Part shown: in pieces, positions 45,336-53,871 of the stretch
How positions within the stretch are numbered: the first letter of the stretch is position 1
Layout: every line of letters starts with the position of its first letter
DNA from: CAITJF01 sp032654645
GTDB taxonomy: Bacteria > Pseudomonadota > Gammaproteobacteria > Burkholderiales > Gallionellaceae
Length of the DNA: 64,000 nucleotides
Direction of reading: 5' to 3'
Assembly (NCBI GenBank): GCA_032654645.1
Contig: JAULAW010000013.1
Location: forward strand, 62,001-126,000
Notes under the pieces: model-generated
The model's database searches: none
What the model was told of the DNA's origin: nothing
The model's input: only the letters and a program-made list of their open reading frames with translations
Translations under genes and position numbers: made by a program

Positions 45336-46511
45336 ATGATCATTACGCCACTGTTGCAACTCGCCGTTGACAAACAGGCATCCGATTTGTTTTTTTCTGT
45401 CGGCGCTCCGATCAATATCAAGATCGACGGCATTACCATGCCAGTCAACGAACAGCGGCTGGATGATGAAACCGTTAAGCACATCGCCTACGAAGTGATG
45501 ACCCCTGAACAGATCACCATTTTCGAAACTCACAAGGAAATAAACTTTTCATTTCGCATGCGAGACGTCGGTAATTTTCGTATCAACATCTTCCATCAAC
45601 GAAACAGCACAGCCATCGTCATACGCTATGTGCGTGGTAAAGTGCTCAACCTTGATGAGCTGAACCTGCCGCGTGTGCTGCAAGATTTGGTCATGGAAAA
45701 ACGCGGGCTGGTGCTGATGGTTGGCGCCACCGGCTCTGGCAAATCCACCACTCTCGCCTCCATGATAGATCACCGCAACAACCTGGTAAGCGGGCACATC
45801 CTGACTATCGAAGACCCGATTGAGTATCTTTTCCGGCATGGTAGATCCATCGTCAACCAGCGCGAAATCGGCTGTGATACGGACTCATACGAGACCGCGC
45901 TGGTCAGCGCCATGCGCGAAGCCCCGGACGTGCTGATGATTGGTGAAATCCTCGACCGCAATACCTTGAAACACGCGCTTATTTTTGCCCAAACCGGCCA
46001 CCTGTGCCTGTCCACCATGCACGCCAACAACAGCTACCATGCTCTCAACAGGATTGTAAATTTTTTCCCCTACGATGCCCGGCAGGCCGTTCTGTCTGAC
46101 TTGTCCATGTGTCTGCGCGCAGTCATTTCGCAGCGTTTGGTGCGCAGCATCAACGGCAAGTTGGTGCCTGCGGTAGAAGTTTTGCTGAACACTTCACTCA
46201 TCACCGACCTGATCAAAAACGATGAAATCGAGAAAATACGCGATGCCATCAGCCAGAGTGTGTCGCCCGGTTCCAAAACATTTGAGCAGGCACTGTACAA
46301 GCTTTACAAGTCCGGCCAGATCACCAAAGAAGAAGCGCTGCACAATGCCGATTCCGCCAGCAACTTGTCTTCGCTGCTCGACTTCTCGCAAACTACCCGA
46401 ATGAAAGCGTTTGACCCCAATGCCCCGCAAACGTCTGCTTCTTCTGCCGCTCCTGCCACAGATTTCGGCCATATCACGCTGAATATCGAGATCCCCGATG
46501 CCGGCCGATGA
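45336..46511 (+). CDS. pilU: Type IV pilus retraction ATPase, PilU-like
   Basis: The 391-residue hexameric ATPase has the Walker A GATGSGKST, the Asp box LTIEDPIEYLFRH, the Walker B-like DVLMIGEILDRNT and the His box TGHLCLSTMHANN. The C-terminal helical region and acidic tail fit PilU. The usual GEIRDR is GEILDRN here, so the conserved Arg is Leu. This may affect ATP use. It sits between dapD and dapE, a common location. Confidence 0.9.
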   Translation: MIITPLLQLAVDKQASDLFFSVGAPINIKIDGITMPVNEQRLDDETVKHIAYEVMTPEQITIFETHKEINFSFRMRDVGNFRINIFHQRNSTAIVIRYVRGKVLNLDELNLPRVLQDLVMEKRGLVLMVGATGSGKSTTLASMIDHRNNLVSGHILTIEDPIEYLFRHGRSIVNQREIGCDTDSYETALVSAMREAPDVLMIGEILDRNTLKHALIFAQTGHLCLSTMHANNSYHALNRIVNFFPYDARQAVLSDLSMCLRAVISQRLVRSINGKLVPAVEVLLNTSLITDLIKNDEIEKIRDAISQSVSPGSKTFEQALYKLYKSGQITKEEALHNADSASNLSSLLDFSQTTRMKAFDPNAPQTSASSAAPATDFGHITLNIEIPDAGR

Positions 46512-46568
46512 AGAAATTCCAGTGCATGAAGCACGCCCATGAATCATTATTTGTGAACCGCATTCATT

Positions 46569-47699
46569 ATGTCCGACACCCTGCAACTCGCCAAGAATCT
46601 CATCGCCCGCCGTTCGCTCACGCCGCTGGATGAAGGCTGCCTGACCCTCATCAGCGCGCGCCTCGAGCCGCTCGGTTTCAGGCTGGAAATGCTGCGCTGC
46701 GGCGAAGTGGACAACCTGTGGGCGCGTCGCGGCGGCAGCAGCCCTGTCGTGTGTTTTGCGGGGCACACCGATGTGGTGCCGACCGGCCCGCTGGATCAGT
46801 GGCTCAGCGACCCGTTCATCCCCACCGTGCGCGACGGCATGTTGTACGGTCGCGGCGCTTCTGACATGAAAGGCTCGCTGGCGGCTTTCGTCACCTCCAT
46901 CGAAAAATTTGTGGCGGCGCATCCCGGCCATGCCGGTTCGATTGCCTTGCTGCTGACATCCGATGAAGAAGGCGTGGCGGTGGATGGCACGGTGCGCGTA
47001 GTGGAAGCGTTGCAGGCGCGCGGTGAAAAGCTGGATTACTGCATCGTGGGCGAGCCAACCTCCGTTGCAAAAACCGGTGACACAATTAAAAATGGCCGGC
47101 GCGGTTCGCTGTCCGGCACGCTGACCGTGAAGGGTGTGCAAGGCCACATCGCCTACCCGCACCTGACCAAAAACCCCATCCATCTTGCCGCACCGGCCAT
47201 CGCCGAACTGGCTGCCACGGTGTGGGATCAGGGTAACGAATATTTCCCGCCCACCACCTGGCAAATTTCCAATATTCACGGCGGCACCGGCGCAAACAAC
47301 GTCGCTCCGGGTACGGTAGAGATTGAATTCAATTTTCGTTTCTCCACCGCCAGCACGATGGATGGCCTGAAGACGAAGGTGCACGCCATTCTCGATAAAC
47401 ATGGCCTCAGTTATGATTTGGTCTGGACTTTAGCCGGCAAGCCCTACATCACCCCGCGCGGCGATTTGGTGGATGCGGTTGGTGCCGCAATCAAACAGGT
47501 GGCTGGCATTGAAACCGAACTCTCCACCAGCGGCGGCACTTCGGACGGGCGCTTCATCGCCGACATTTGCCCGCAGGTAATCGAGCTTGGCCCGCTCAAT
47601 GCCACCATCCACAAGCTCAACGAGTGCGTGGCAGTGGCCGACTTGGATGTGCTGTCCGATATCTATTTCCTCATCCTGAAAAAGCTGCTGGTAAAATAA
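46569..47699 (+). CDS. dapE: Succinyl-diaminopimelate desuccinylase
   Basis: The 376-residue metallopeptidase has FAGHTDVVPTGP, GRGASDMKGSLAAF and TSDEEGVAVDGT with the metal ligands, plus TSGGTSDGRFIADICPQVIELGPLN. It completes the succinylase route to LL-DAP with DapC and DapD. It is close behind pilU. The usual length is kept. Confidence 0.96.
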   Translation: MSDTLQLAKNLIARRSLTPLDEGCLTLISARLEPLGFRLEMLRCGEVDNLWARRGGSSPVVCFAGHTDVVPTGPLDQWLSDPFIPTVRDGMLYGRGASDMKGSLAAFVTSIEKFVAAHPGHAGSIALLLTSDEEGVAVDGTVRVVEALQARGEKLDYCIVGEPTSVAKTGDTIKNGRRGSLSGTLTVKGVQGHIAYPHLTKNPIHLAAPAIAELAATVWDQGNEYFPPTTWQISNIHGGTGANNVAPGTVEIEFNFRFSTASTMDGLKTKVHAILDKHGLSYDLVWTLAGKPYITPRGDLVDAVGAAIKQVAGIETELSTSGGTSDGRFIADICPQVIELGPLNATIHKLNECVAVADLDVLSDIYFLILKKLLVK

Positions 47700-47701
47700 T
47701 C

Positions 47702-47899
47702 GTGTACACGCTGCTGCAACTGATTATCCCCGCCTTCCTGTTCTGGCTTCTCTGGAAGGCATTCCGTTCGCCACGGCGTGGTGACGGTGATTCATCGGGG
47801 TCTTGCGATAACGCCTCCAACCCTTCCTGCGCTGGCGGCTCTCGGGGCAAATGCGATGATCATGGCAGCGACAGCGGTGGAGAGGGAGGAGGAGACTGA
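47702..47899 (+). CDS. Small membrane protein with Ser/Gly/Cys-rich tail
   Basis: The 65-residue product from a GTG start has one hydrophobic segment (LLQLIIPAFLFWLLWKAF) and a tail with three Cys and many Ser, Gly and Asp (DSSGSCDNASNPSCAGGSRGKC). The tail may bind metal. Stop and next start overlap (TGATG), so it is in the dapE-prmB transcript. No family is recognised. Confidence 0.55.
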   Translation: MYTLLQLIIPAFLFWLLWKAFRSPRRGDGDSSGSCDNASNPSCAGGSRGKCDDHGSDSGGEGGGD

Positions 47900-48810
47900 T
47901 GGATGCCCATTGCTTTTCAGAGGCAAGCGCCACGCTCAAGACAGTGCGCGACTGCCTGCGCTTCGCAGTCAGCCAGTTTAACCAGGGCGAGCTGTTTTTC
48001 GGCCACGGCAGCGAAACAGCCTTTGATGAGGCGGCCTATCTCATTCTGCACACCTTGCATTTGCCACTGGATCGCCTTGAACCTTTCCTTGATGCCAACC
48101 TCACGCAATCCGAGCTGGATGAGGTGCTAAATATCATCGAGAAGCGTGTCGGAAACCGCACACCCTCCGCATATTTAACGCACGAGGCATGGCTGGGCGA
48201 TTTCCGCTTTTATGTGGATGAACGCGTGATCGTGCCGCGCTCCTTTATCGCCGAACTGCTGAGCGAACAGCTTGCGCCCTGGGTGGGCAATCCGGAAAAC
48301 GTAACGCATGTGTTGGACATGTGCACCGGCAGCGGCTGCCTCGCCATTCTTGCCGCACACGCTTTTCCCAATGCCGAGGTGGATGCTGTGGATATTTCCC
48401 CCGCCGCAATGGACGTGGCGCAGCGCAACGTCACCGACTATAGGCTGGAAGACCGCGTGCACCTCATCGAGTCCGACCTGTACACCAACCTGCAAGACAG
48501 CCGCTACGACGTCATCATCAGCAACCCACCATACGTAGATGCGCAAGCGATGGCTGCGCTGCCACAGGAATATCTGCACGAACCCAGGCTCGCGCTGGGC
48601 AGCGGCACTGACGGGCTGGATGCCACGCGCGAAATTCTCAAACATGCCGCAGCGCACCTCACTCCGGACGGCGTATTAATCGTGGAAATCGGCCACAATC
48701 GCACTGTACTCGAAGCCGCCTACCCTGACTTGCCGTTTACCTGGCTGGATGTCAGCGCAGGCGATGAGTTTGTGTTTCTGCTGCATCGAAACGACCTGGC
48801 AGATCGCTGA
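47899..48810 (+). CDS. prmB: Ribosomal protein uL3 glutamine methyltransferase
   Basis: The 303-residue enzyme has SAM-binding VLDMCTGSGCLAILAA and the catalytic NPPY motif (IISNPPYVDAQAM). The N-terminal helical domain and DYRLEDRVHLIESDLY fit PrmB, which methylates the L3 glutamine. Position behind dapE matches many betaproteobacteria. It overlaps the small gene upstream by TGATG. Confidence 0.93.
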   Translation: MDAHCFSEASATLKTVRDCLRFAVSQFNQGELFFGHGSETAFDEAAYLILHTLHLPLDRLEPFLDANLTQSELDEVLNIIEKRVGNRTPSAYLTHEAWLGDFRFYVDERVIVPRSFIAELLSEQLAPWVGNPENVTHVLDMCTGSGCLAILAAHAFPNAEVDAVDISPAAMDVAQRNVTDYRLEDRVHLIESDLYTNLQDSRYDVIISNPPYVDAQAMAALPQEYLHEPRLALGSGTDGLDATREILKHAAAHLTPDGVLIVEIGHNRTVLEAAYPDLPFTWLDVSAGDEFVFLLHRNDLADR

Positions 48811-48824
48811 ATAACTACTGCGAG

Positions 48825-49640
48825 ATGCCCGTCGAGCACTACGAAAATTTTCCCGTCGCTTCCATCCTGCTGCCCAGGCGCCTGCGGCGGGCGGTGGAAA
48901 TCATCTACCGCTTCGCGCGCCAGGCCGACGACTTCGCCGATGAAGGCGACATACCAAACGAGGGACGGCTGGCCAAACTCGACAGCTTCCGCGCCGAACT
49001 CCGGCACATCGCCAGCAAGGAAACACCGCAAACTTTGTTGTTCAACGACGTAGCGGCTATCGTTGTGGCACACCAGTTGCCGCTGCAACTGTTTCACGAT
49101 CTGCTCGACGCATTTACGCAGGACGTGACCCAAAAATGCTACACCAATTTCGATGAGGTGCTGGGCTACTGCCGCCGCTCCGCCAACCCGGTGGGCAGGT
49201 TGCTGCTGCATCTGTACGAAGAAGCCACGCCGCAGAATCTGATTTACTCGGACGCCATCTGCACCGCGCTGCAACTCATCAACTTCTGGCAGGACGTGAG
49301 AAAAGATTACGCCATCGGACGTATCTATCTGCCGCAGGATGAAATGGCGCGCTTCGGCGTGACCGAAGAGCACATCGCCGAAGGGCGCGTGGATACGGCT
49401 TGGTGGGAATTGATGCGATTCCAGGTGCAGCGCGCACGCGCCATGATGCTGCAAGGCGCGCCGTTGGGCAGCATCCTCACCGGGCGTATCGGGCTGGAGA
49501 TGCGCCTGATCATCGCGGGCGGGTTGCGCATACTCGACAAGCTGGAAAGCGCGCAATTCGACATGTTCCGCCACCGCCCGGTGTTGCGCCCGCTGGACTG
49601 GGTTATCATGCTGCTCAAGAGCGCGCCGTTTAACTATTAA
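48825..49640 (+). CDS. hpnC: HpnC (squalene biosynthesis)
   Basis: The 271-residue squalene/phytoene synthase-fold enzyme has the first Asp-rich motif FARQADDFADEGD and a second AICTALQLINFWQDVRKD. HpnC turns presqualene diphosphate toward hydroxysqualene with HpnD upstream in the path. It sits directly before hpnD, 80 bp away. Hopanoids harden membranes. The hpnE gene is not beside it. Confidence 0.92.
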   Translation: MPVEHYENFPVASILLPRRLRRAVEIIYRFARQADDFADEGDIPNEGRLAKLDSFRAELRHIASKETPQTLLFNDVAAIVVAHQLPLQLFHDLLDAFTQDVTQKCYTNFDEVLGYCRRSANPVGRLLLHLYEEATPQNLIYSDAICTALQLINFWQDVRKDYAIGRIYLPQDEMARFGVTEEHIAEGRVDTAWWELMRFQVQRARAMMLQGAPLGSILTGRIGLEMRLIIAGGLRILDKLESAQFDMFRHRPVLRPLDWVIMLLKSAPFNY

Positions 49641-49720
49641 CCTGAAAGACCATTGAGCCACGTGCGTTGAGACGTTATCCGTGAACATCCGTGTTCATCC
49701 GTGGCTGAGAGCACAATGAA

Positions 49721-50557
49721 ATGACCCCGGATCAATACTGCCAAGACAAGGCCGTTCAAAGCGGCTCCAGCTTCTATTACAGCTTCATGTTCCTGCCGCC
49801 GGACAAGCGCCGCGCCATCACCGCGCTGTACGCCTTCTGCCGCGAAGTGGACGATGTGGTGGACGATTGCTCGGACGAGAATGTCGCACGCGCCACGCTG
49901 GCCTGGTGGCGCACGCAGGTGGCGGCCATCTATGAAGGCGCGCCGCAGCACCCGGTATGCCAGGCGCTGGCGCCGGTGGTCAGACAATTCAACCTGCCGC
50001 AGGAACAGTTGCACGAAATCATCGACGGCATGGAGATGGATCTCACGCAACACTCCTACGCCGACTTCAAGGCGTTGCAACTGTACTGCTACCGTGTCGC
50101 CTCGGTAGTCGGGCTGCTGGCCACAGAAATTTTCGGCTACACCGACCGCAAAACGCTCAAATACGCACACGACATCGGCATCGCCTTCCAGCTCACCAAC
50201 ATCATCCGCGACGTGGGCGAAGATGCACGGCGCGGGCGCATCTACCTGCCGCTGGATGAGTTGCAACAGTTCGGCGTCAGCACTGATGACATCCTCAACG
50301 CACGCGAAAGCGATGGCTTCGACAAATTGATGCGGTTCCAGATCGAGCGCGCACAGCATTTCTACCGGCAGGCATTCGAGCAACTGCCCAGCGCAGACCG
50401 CAAGGCACAGCGCACCGGCCTCATCATGGCGGCGATCTACCGCGCTACGCTGGATGAAGTTCTCGCCAGTGGATGCCATGTGTTGAAAGAGCGCATCTCG
50501 CTGACGCCGTTGCGCAAGCTGTGGCTGGCATGGAAGACATGGATCAAAAACCATTGA
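49721..50557 (+). CDS. hpnD: HpnD (presqualene diphosphate synthase)
   Basis: The 278-residue enzyme has FCREVDDVVDD and FQLTNIIRDVGEDARRGRIYLP, the two Asp-rich Mg-binding motifs. It condenses two farnesyl diphosphates to presqualene diphosphate. With HpnC it forms the first part of the HpnCDE route to squalene. A tRNA-Leu follows, with no hpnE in the window. Confidence 0.93.
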   Translation: MTPDQYCQDKAVQSGSSFYYSFMFLPPDKRRAITALYAFCREVDDVVDDCSDENVARATLAWWRTQVAAIYEGAPQHPVCQALAPVVRQFNLPQEQLHEIIDGMEMDLTQHSYADFKALQLYCYRVASVVGLLATEIFGYTDRKTLKYAHDIGIAFQLTNIIRDVGEDARRGRIYLPLDELQQFGVSTDDILNARESDGFDKLMRFQIERAQHFYRQAFEQLPSADRKAQRTGLIMAAIYRATLDEVLASGCHVLKERISLTPLRKLWLAWKTWIKNH

Positions 50558-50676
50558 TGTCGAGGTGCTGCTTCGCGACGTTCAGGTAAAAAAACAACCG
50601 TGAATTCGTGGAAAACTCTGGAAAGCTTTACAGGATACTGCGGGGATTCAACGGGAAGGTAACTGATGGAATTTGC

Positions 50677-50761
50677 TGGTGCGAAAGGAGAGACTCGAAC
50701 TCTCACGCCTTGCGGCGCTGGAACCTAAATCCAGTGCGTCTACCAATTCCGCCACTTTCGC
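50677..50761 (-). tRNA. tRNA-Leu (anticodon TAG)
   Basis: Read on the minus strand: acceptor GCGAAAG/CTTTCGC with an encoded CCA end, anticodon stem CTGGA/TCCAG around TTTAGGT (anticodon TAG), a long variable arm (CGCCGCAAGGCG) and T-arm GAGTTCGAGTCTC. Length 85. Confidence 0.96.
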
Positions 50762-50796
50762 GCTGTTTGTTTCCAGCTTTGGCGGCAATTATAACA

Positions 50797-51873
50797 TCAT
50801 CCCGGCTGTTTTATTTTGACCACTCTGCGTCCGCGCAACTTGCCTTGCAGCATCAATGGAAAGACTAGTGGCAACTCGTTGAACGGGACGATCTGTGCCA
50901 CTTGCTCCAATTGCTTGGTGCGCAGGTCGCTTGACAGGCGTTGCCAGATTTGGCGGCGTAGCGGCATCGCGGTGGCGGCAGAATCAACACCGATGAGGCG
51001 CACACCGCGCAGGATGAAGGGCAGCACCGTAGTGTGTAACTCAACTCCACCGGCATTGCCGAAACTGGCTATCACGCCGTTTTGCTGCATGGTGCGGGTA
51101 AGCCACGCCAGCGTCTCGCCGCCCACCGCATCCAACGCACCGGCCCACCGTGCTCTTTCCAGCGGGCGCGTGCCCATCACCAGCTCTTTGCGCGACAAAA
51201 TTTCAGTTGCGCCTAACGATTTTAGATACTCATGTTCGCTGCCCTTGCCGGTCAGCGCTACTACATGATAGCCCTGTTGCGCCAGCATCTGGATCGCCAG
51301 GCTCGCCACCCCGCCGGTCGCGCCTGTCACAATCACCTTGCCGTTCTCCGGGCGCAGATCGTTTTGCTCCAGGCGATGAATCGACAGCGCAGCAGCAAAG
51401 CCCGCCGTGCCGATTGCCATCGCCTCGAACAACGTCAGCCCTTGCGGCAGCGGCACCACCCAGTCTGCGGGAGCGCGCACGTATTCTGCAAATCCGCCAT
51501 CGTGATCCACCCCCATGCCGTAGCCGGTAACGATCACCTCATCGCCCGCCTTGAAACGCGCATCGGATGAACTGACCACCACACCCGCCGCATCCACTCC
51601 GCCCACGCAGGGAAAGCGGCGTATCACTTTGCCCGCGCCGGTTGCGGCGAGTGCATCTTTGTAATTCACGCTGGAGTAATGCGTCTGAATGACGACCTCG
51701 CCGAGGTCGAGATCGTCCAGCATCAGCTCGACGAAACGCCCGGCGGATTGTCCATCTTCTTCGTAACCAGCGACTTGGCTATCGTCTTTTGATAGCCTAG
51801 TCGAATGGCTAGTAGTTTCATCAAAGATGCGGTAGGCGGAGAATTTAAGTGTGGATAAAATTTGCGGCGTCAT
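50797..51873 (-). CDS. YhdH/AcuI-like NADPH quinone/acryloyl-CoA reductase
   Basis: The 358-residue medium-chain reductase has SSVNYKDALAATGAGK, the Rossmann block VTGATGGVASLAIQMLAQ, and EAMAIGTAGFAAALSIHRLE. About 20 residues near the N-terminus (20-39, TTSHSTRLSKDDSQVAGYEE) are an insertion: they translate the stem-loop repeat of the family cut by IS630 and separate FDE from DGQSAGRFVEL. The frame stays open. Confidence 0.9.
   Translation of the reverse strand: MTPQILSTLKFSAYRIFDETTSHSTRLSKDDSQVAGYEEDGQSAGRFVELMLDDLDLGEVVIQTHYSSVNYKDALAATGAGKVIRRFPCVGGVDAAGVVVSSSDARFKAGDEVIVTGYGMGVDHDGGFAEYVRAPADWVVPLPQGLTLFEAMAIGTAGFAAALSIHRLEQNDLRPENGKVIVTGATGGVASLAIQMLAQQGYHVVALTGKGSEHEYLKSLGATEILSRKELVMGTRPLERARWAGALDAVGGETLAWLTRTMQQNGVIASFGNAGGVELHTTVLPFILRGVRLIGVDSAATAMPLRRQIWQRLSSDLRTKQLEQVAQIVPFNELPLVFPLMLQGKLRGRRVVKIKQPG
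51763..51822. repeat. Stem-loop repeat within the YhdH-like gene
   Basis: CGACTTGGCTATC and GATAGCCTAGTCG pair around GTCTTTT, then AATGGCTAGTAGTTTCATC. It encodes about 20 residues in frame. Confidence 0.85.
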
Positions 51874-51889
51874 TTTATGAACTCTTTGG

Positions 51890-51967
51890 TAGGGTGGGCA
51901 ACTCGTTGCCCACCCTTGTGATGATGTTCACCTTCCGTGTGGGCAGATGAAACTTGCCCACCCTACG
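51890..51967. repeat. GTAGGGTGGGCA repeat
   Basis: GGTAGGGTGGGCAACTCG... and ...CTTGCCCACCCTACG, plus an inner CAACTCGTTG hairpin. Related to 28869. Confidence 0.8.
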
Positions 51968-52016
51968 CTCGCTATCCCCGAATGTCAGCAAAGAAGGTGG
52001 CCGGATGGCAGTGACG

Positions 52017-52343
52017 TTACACGCCCAACATCCTGCGCGTCAACAGCATCTGCATGTCGCGCCTGCCATCTGCAATCATGTAGATGAACACCTGTTTCCC
52101 CGTCACTCGATAGATGAGCCGGTAAGGTTTGAAGTGCGCCTGGCGATATTCGCGTATCCCAAGCTGGAGCAACTCTTTGGGATAAGAGCCGCGCTCCGGA
52201 AAAGCGGCCAATGATGCGGTCACTTCCATCAGTTTATCCAGCACGTAATCAGCCTTGCCTTGCGCATCGTTCTCGGCAATGTAGGTGTAGATATCCTCAA
52301 GGTCGCGCTCCGCACTGCGGGTGAGCAATACCTTGTAGATCAT
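52017..52343 (-). CDS. RelE/ParE-family toxin
   Basis: The 108-residue protein has the RelE/ParE fold (VLLTRSAERDLEDIYTYIAEN, AFPERGSYPKELLQLGI, YRLIYRVTGKQVFIYMIADGRRDM). It either cleaves mRNA or blocks gyrase. Its ATG overlaps the antitoxin stop (ATGA). The pair is intact. Confidence 0.9.
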   Translation of the reverse strand: MIYKVLLTRSAERDLEDIYTYIAENDAQGKADYVLDKLMEVTASLAAFPERGSYPKELLQLGIREYRQAHFKPYRLIYRVTGKQVFIYMIADGRRDMQMLLTRRMLGV

Positions 52344-52615
52344 TTTAACTTGGGCTTCCCGGCGCGAAGGTGGCGCACGACATCCGCGACGGGCGCGACC
52401 TTGCCTTCTTCAATCTCGCGATTACCCAGCGCAAGAATCTTCAGCAGAGCCAGCGTTTCCTGAGTGCTTTCATAAGAAGCGATGTCCTGCATGACTGCTC
52501 TGGCTTCGCCGTTCTGCGTGATCAGAAAAGGCTCACGCTGCTCGGTCAGACGTTTAAGCACCTCAGCGGCATTGGCCTTGAGATAACTGATGGGTTTGAT
52601 GTTGGTTGAGCGCAT
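52340..52615 (-). CDS. Phd/YefM-family antitoxin
   Basis: The 91-residue antitoxin has the Phd motif (PISYLKANAAEVLKRLTEQREPFLITQNGEARAVM) and a helical tail that should bind the toxin. GGAGG precedes the ATG. A palindrome lies upstream. It is the first gene of the operon. Confidence 0.88.
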   Translation of the reverse strand: MRSTNIKPISYLKANAAEVLKRLTEQREPFLITQNGEARAVMQDIASYESTQETLALLKILALGNREIEEGKVAPVADVVRHLRAGKPKLK

Positions 52616-52637
52616 GACTTATCCTCCGATACGATGG

Positions 52638-52664
52638 AGACCGAATATAGACCTTTATCGGTCT
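52638..52664 (-). promoter_or_regulatory. Operator-like palindrome of the RelE/Phd operon
   Basis: AGACCGA and TCGGTCT face each other over 27 bp, with an internal TAGACC. It is about 23 bp upstream of the antitoxin start and probably bound by the antitoxin. Confidence 0.55.
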
Positions 52665-52785
52665 TGTTGCAAGCATTTGCAAATTCAGTGAGGGCTCCTG
52701 CAAATAGTTCAGCACAGCCATGGGCATCACATTATTTTGTTGGAATTACTGTATTGTGATGCTGACCCCAATCAATGCCAATCAA

Positions 52786-52822
52786 TGTAGTCGAATGGCT
52801 AGTAGTTCCATCAGAGGGTTGG
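52786..52822. repeat. Partial stem-loop repeat end
   Basis: TAGTCGAATGGCTAGTAGTTCC then ATCAGAGGG is the right half of the stem-loop family; the left half is replaced. A GGGGAGAGG trace follows. Confidence 0.7.
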
Positions 52823-52841
52823 GGAGAGGGGGGTGACGAAG

Positions 52842-52876
52842 TAAACAAACCACGTTCGTAGAACGTGGTTTGTTTA
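52842..52876 (-). terminator. Perfect 16-bp stem hairpin
   Basis: TAAACAAACCACGTTC and GAACGTGGTTTGTTTA pair around GTA. It overlaps the stop of the zinc-ribbon gene. It could act as a two-way terminator. Confidence 0.75.
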
Positions 52877-53731
52877 CTTTATTTTCTTCTTTGCTTCAGC
52901 CAGTGCCAATTCAATAGCAGTAACATGATGCTGACTAACTGATCTGCTGGTTTTTTGGCTTGAATGCACAGACTTATTTTCCCCTTCAAGATTTTTTGTT
53001 TTACCAGCAGTTGAACCTGTCGCAGCCTTCTGCCCAGTTGATATTCGATTAACTCCTCTTATATTTTTTGGCCTTGAATTATTTTGTAACATGAATGTGT
53101 TATGGCTTCTTCTTTGATTTCTCCCGGCAATAGTAGAAACTATCGCCCCTCCAGCCTCTATCGGTTTGTGGTACGCACCAGTTGTAATTTGTGTGCCAGA
53201 CGGCGCAAGTAAGGACAGTTCAAACGAACCATCGTTTTTTTTCTTTAGATAAGCAATGCTCTGTTTTGAAATTTTAGCGATCTCGGGATGAGAAGCCTTA
53301 CTAACGTATAACGTAACTGACCTCGCCGCGTAATTACCCTTGAGTCCCAGAACAAGCTTATAGGCCTTCAAAATTTCTGATATAAAAAAAGGCTCCCACC
53401 CAACCACCTGCCATTTAGGAGTCATAAGCCCTTGAACTATTGTGAGAGCTCTGGGTTCACTATCTCGATTTGTGCATGGATGCTTAGGCCATGGTGGGCC
53501 AAGTTCATCGAAAAACACTCGTCCACCATTAGACGATTGATAAAAGAAAACCGGTGCTCCACATACTGGACAAGCAGCATTTGGAATTACGTAACTATTG
53601 CGCGCTTGCGTTATTGGAGGTACCCAAGGGTAACTGCGAGTAATAACAGCATCATTAATTTGGCTGCCATAACTACGACGACCAAGGTGGCCGCCCCCCA
53701 CCCACAGGTGCATTCGGCAGAATGGTTCCAT
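52874..53731 (-). CDS. Orphan zinc-ribbon-containing hypothetical protein
   Basis: The 285-residue protein has a metal-binding-like segment with CPVCGAPVFFY, then GGRVFFDELGPPWPKHPC, which recurs in scattered bacterial proteins. The middle part is plain, and the C-terminus is basic with Ser/Lys-rich text (SSQKTSRSVSQ). The gene has lower GC than neighbours and is next to a damaged vapC and IS, so recent gain is likely. Function is unknown. Confidence 0.6.
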   Translation of the reverse strand: MEPFCRMHLWVGGGHLGRRSYGSQINDAVITRSYPWVPPITQARNSYVIPNAACPVCGAPVFFYQSSNGGRVFFDELGPPWPKHPCTNRDSEPRALTIVQGLMTPKWQVVGWEPFFISEILKAYKLVLGLKGNYAARSVTLYVSKASHPEIAKISKQSIAYLKKKNDGSFELSLLAPSGTQITTGAYHKPIEAGGAIVSTIAGRNQRRSHNTFMLQNNSRPKNIRGVNRISTGQKAATGSTAGKTKNLEGENKSVHSSQKTSRSVSQHHVTAIELALAEAKKKIK

Positions 53732-53871
53732 GCGTTACACATAAATAATAGGGGACGTCACCATTTTTCCATGGGTCGTATTGTTGTGCGGCCTGTTCCT
53801 AAGTCTATTTTTCCGAACTGTCTAAAAAATCCGGTGTCAGGTCTTGCACTACGACATTTCTTGTTCGGTAT
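53732..53871. other. Gap, no gene
   Basis: No coding region is visible; GGGGACGTCACC at about 53754 resembles text often seen near mobile elements. Confidence 0.4.

Noticed and set aside
46194..47402. Minus-strand frame of 402 codons opposite dapE
   Set aside because: Antisense of dapE and the pilU end; low-complexity composition of a shadow frame.
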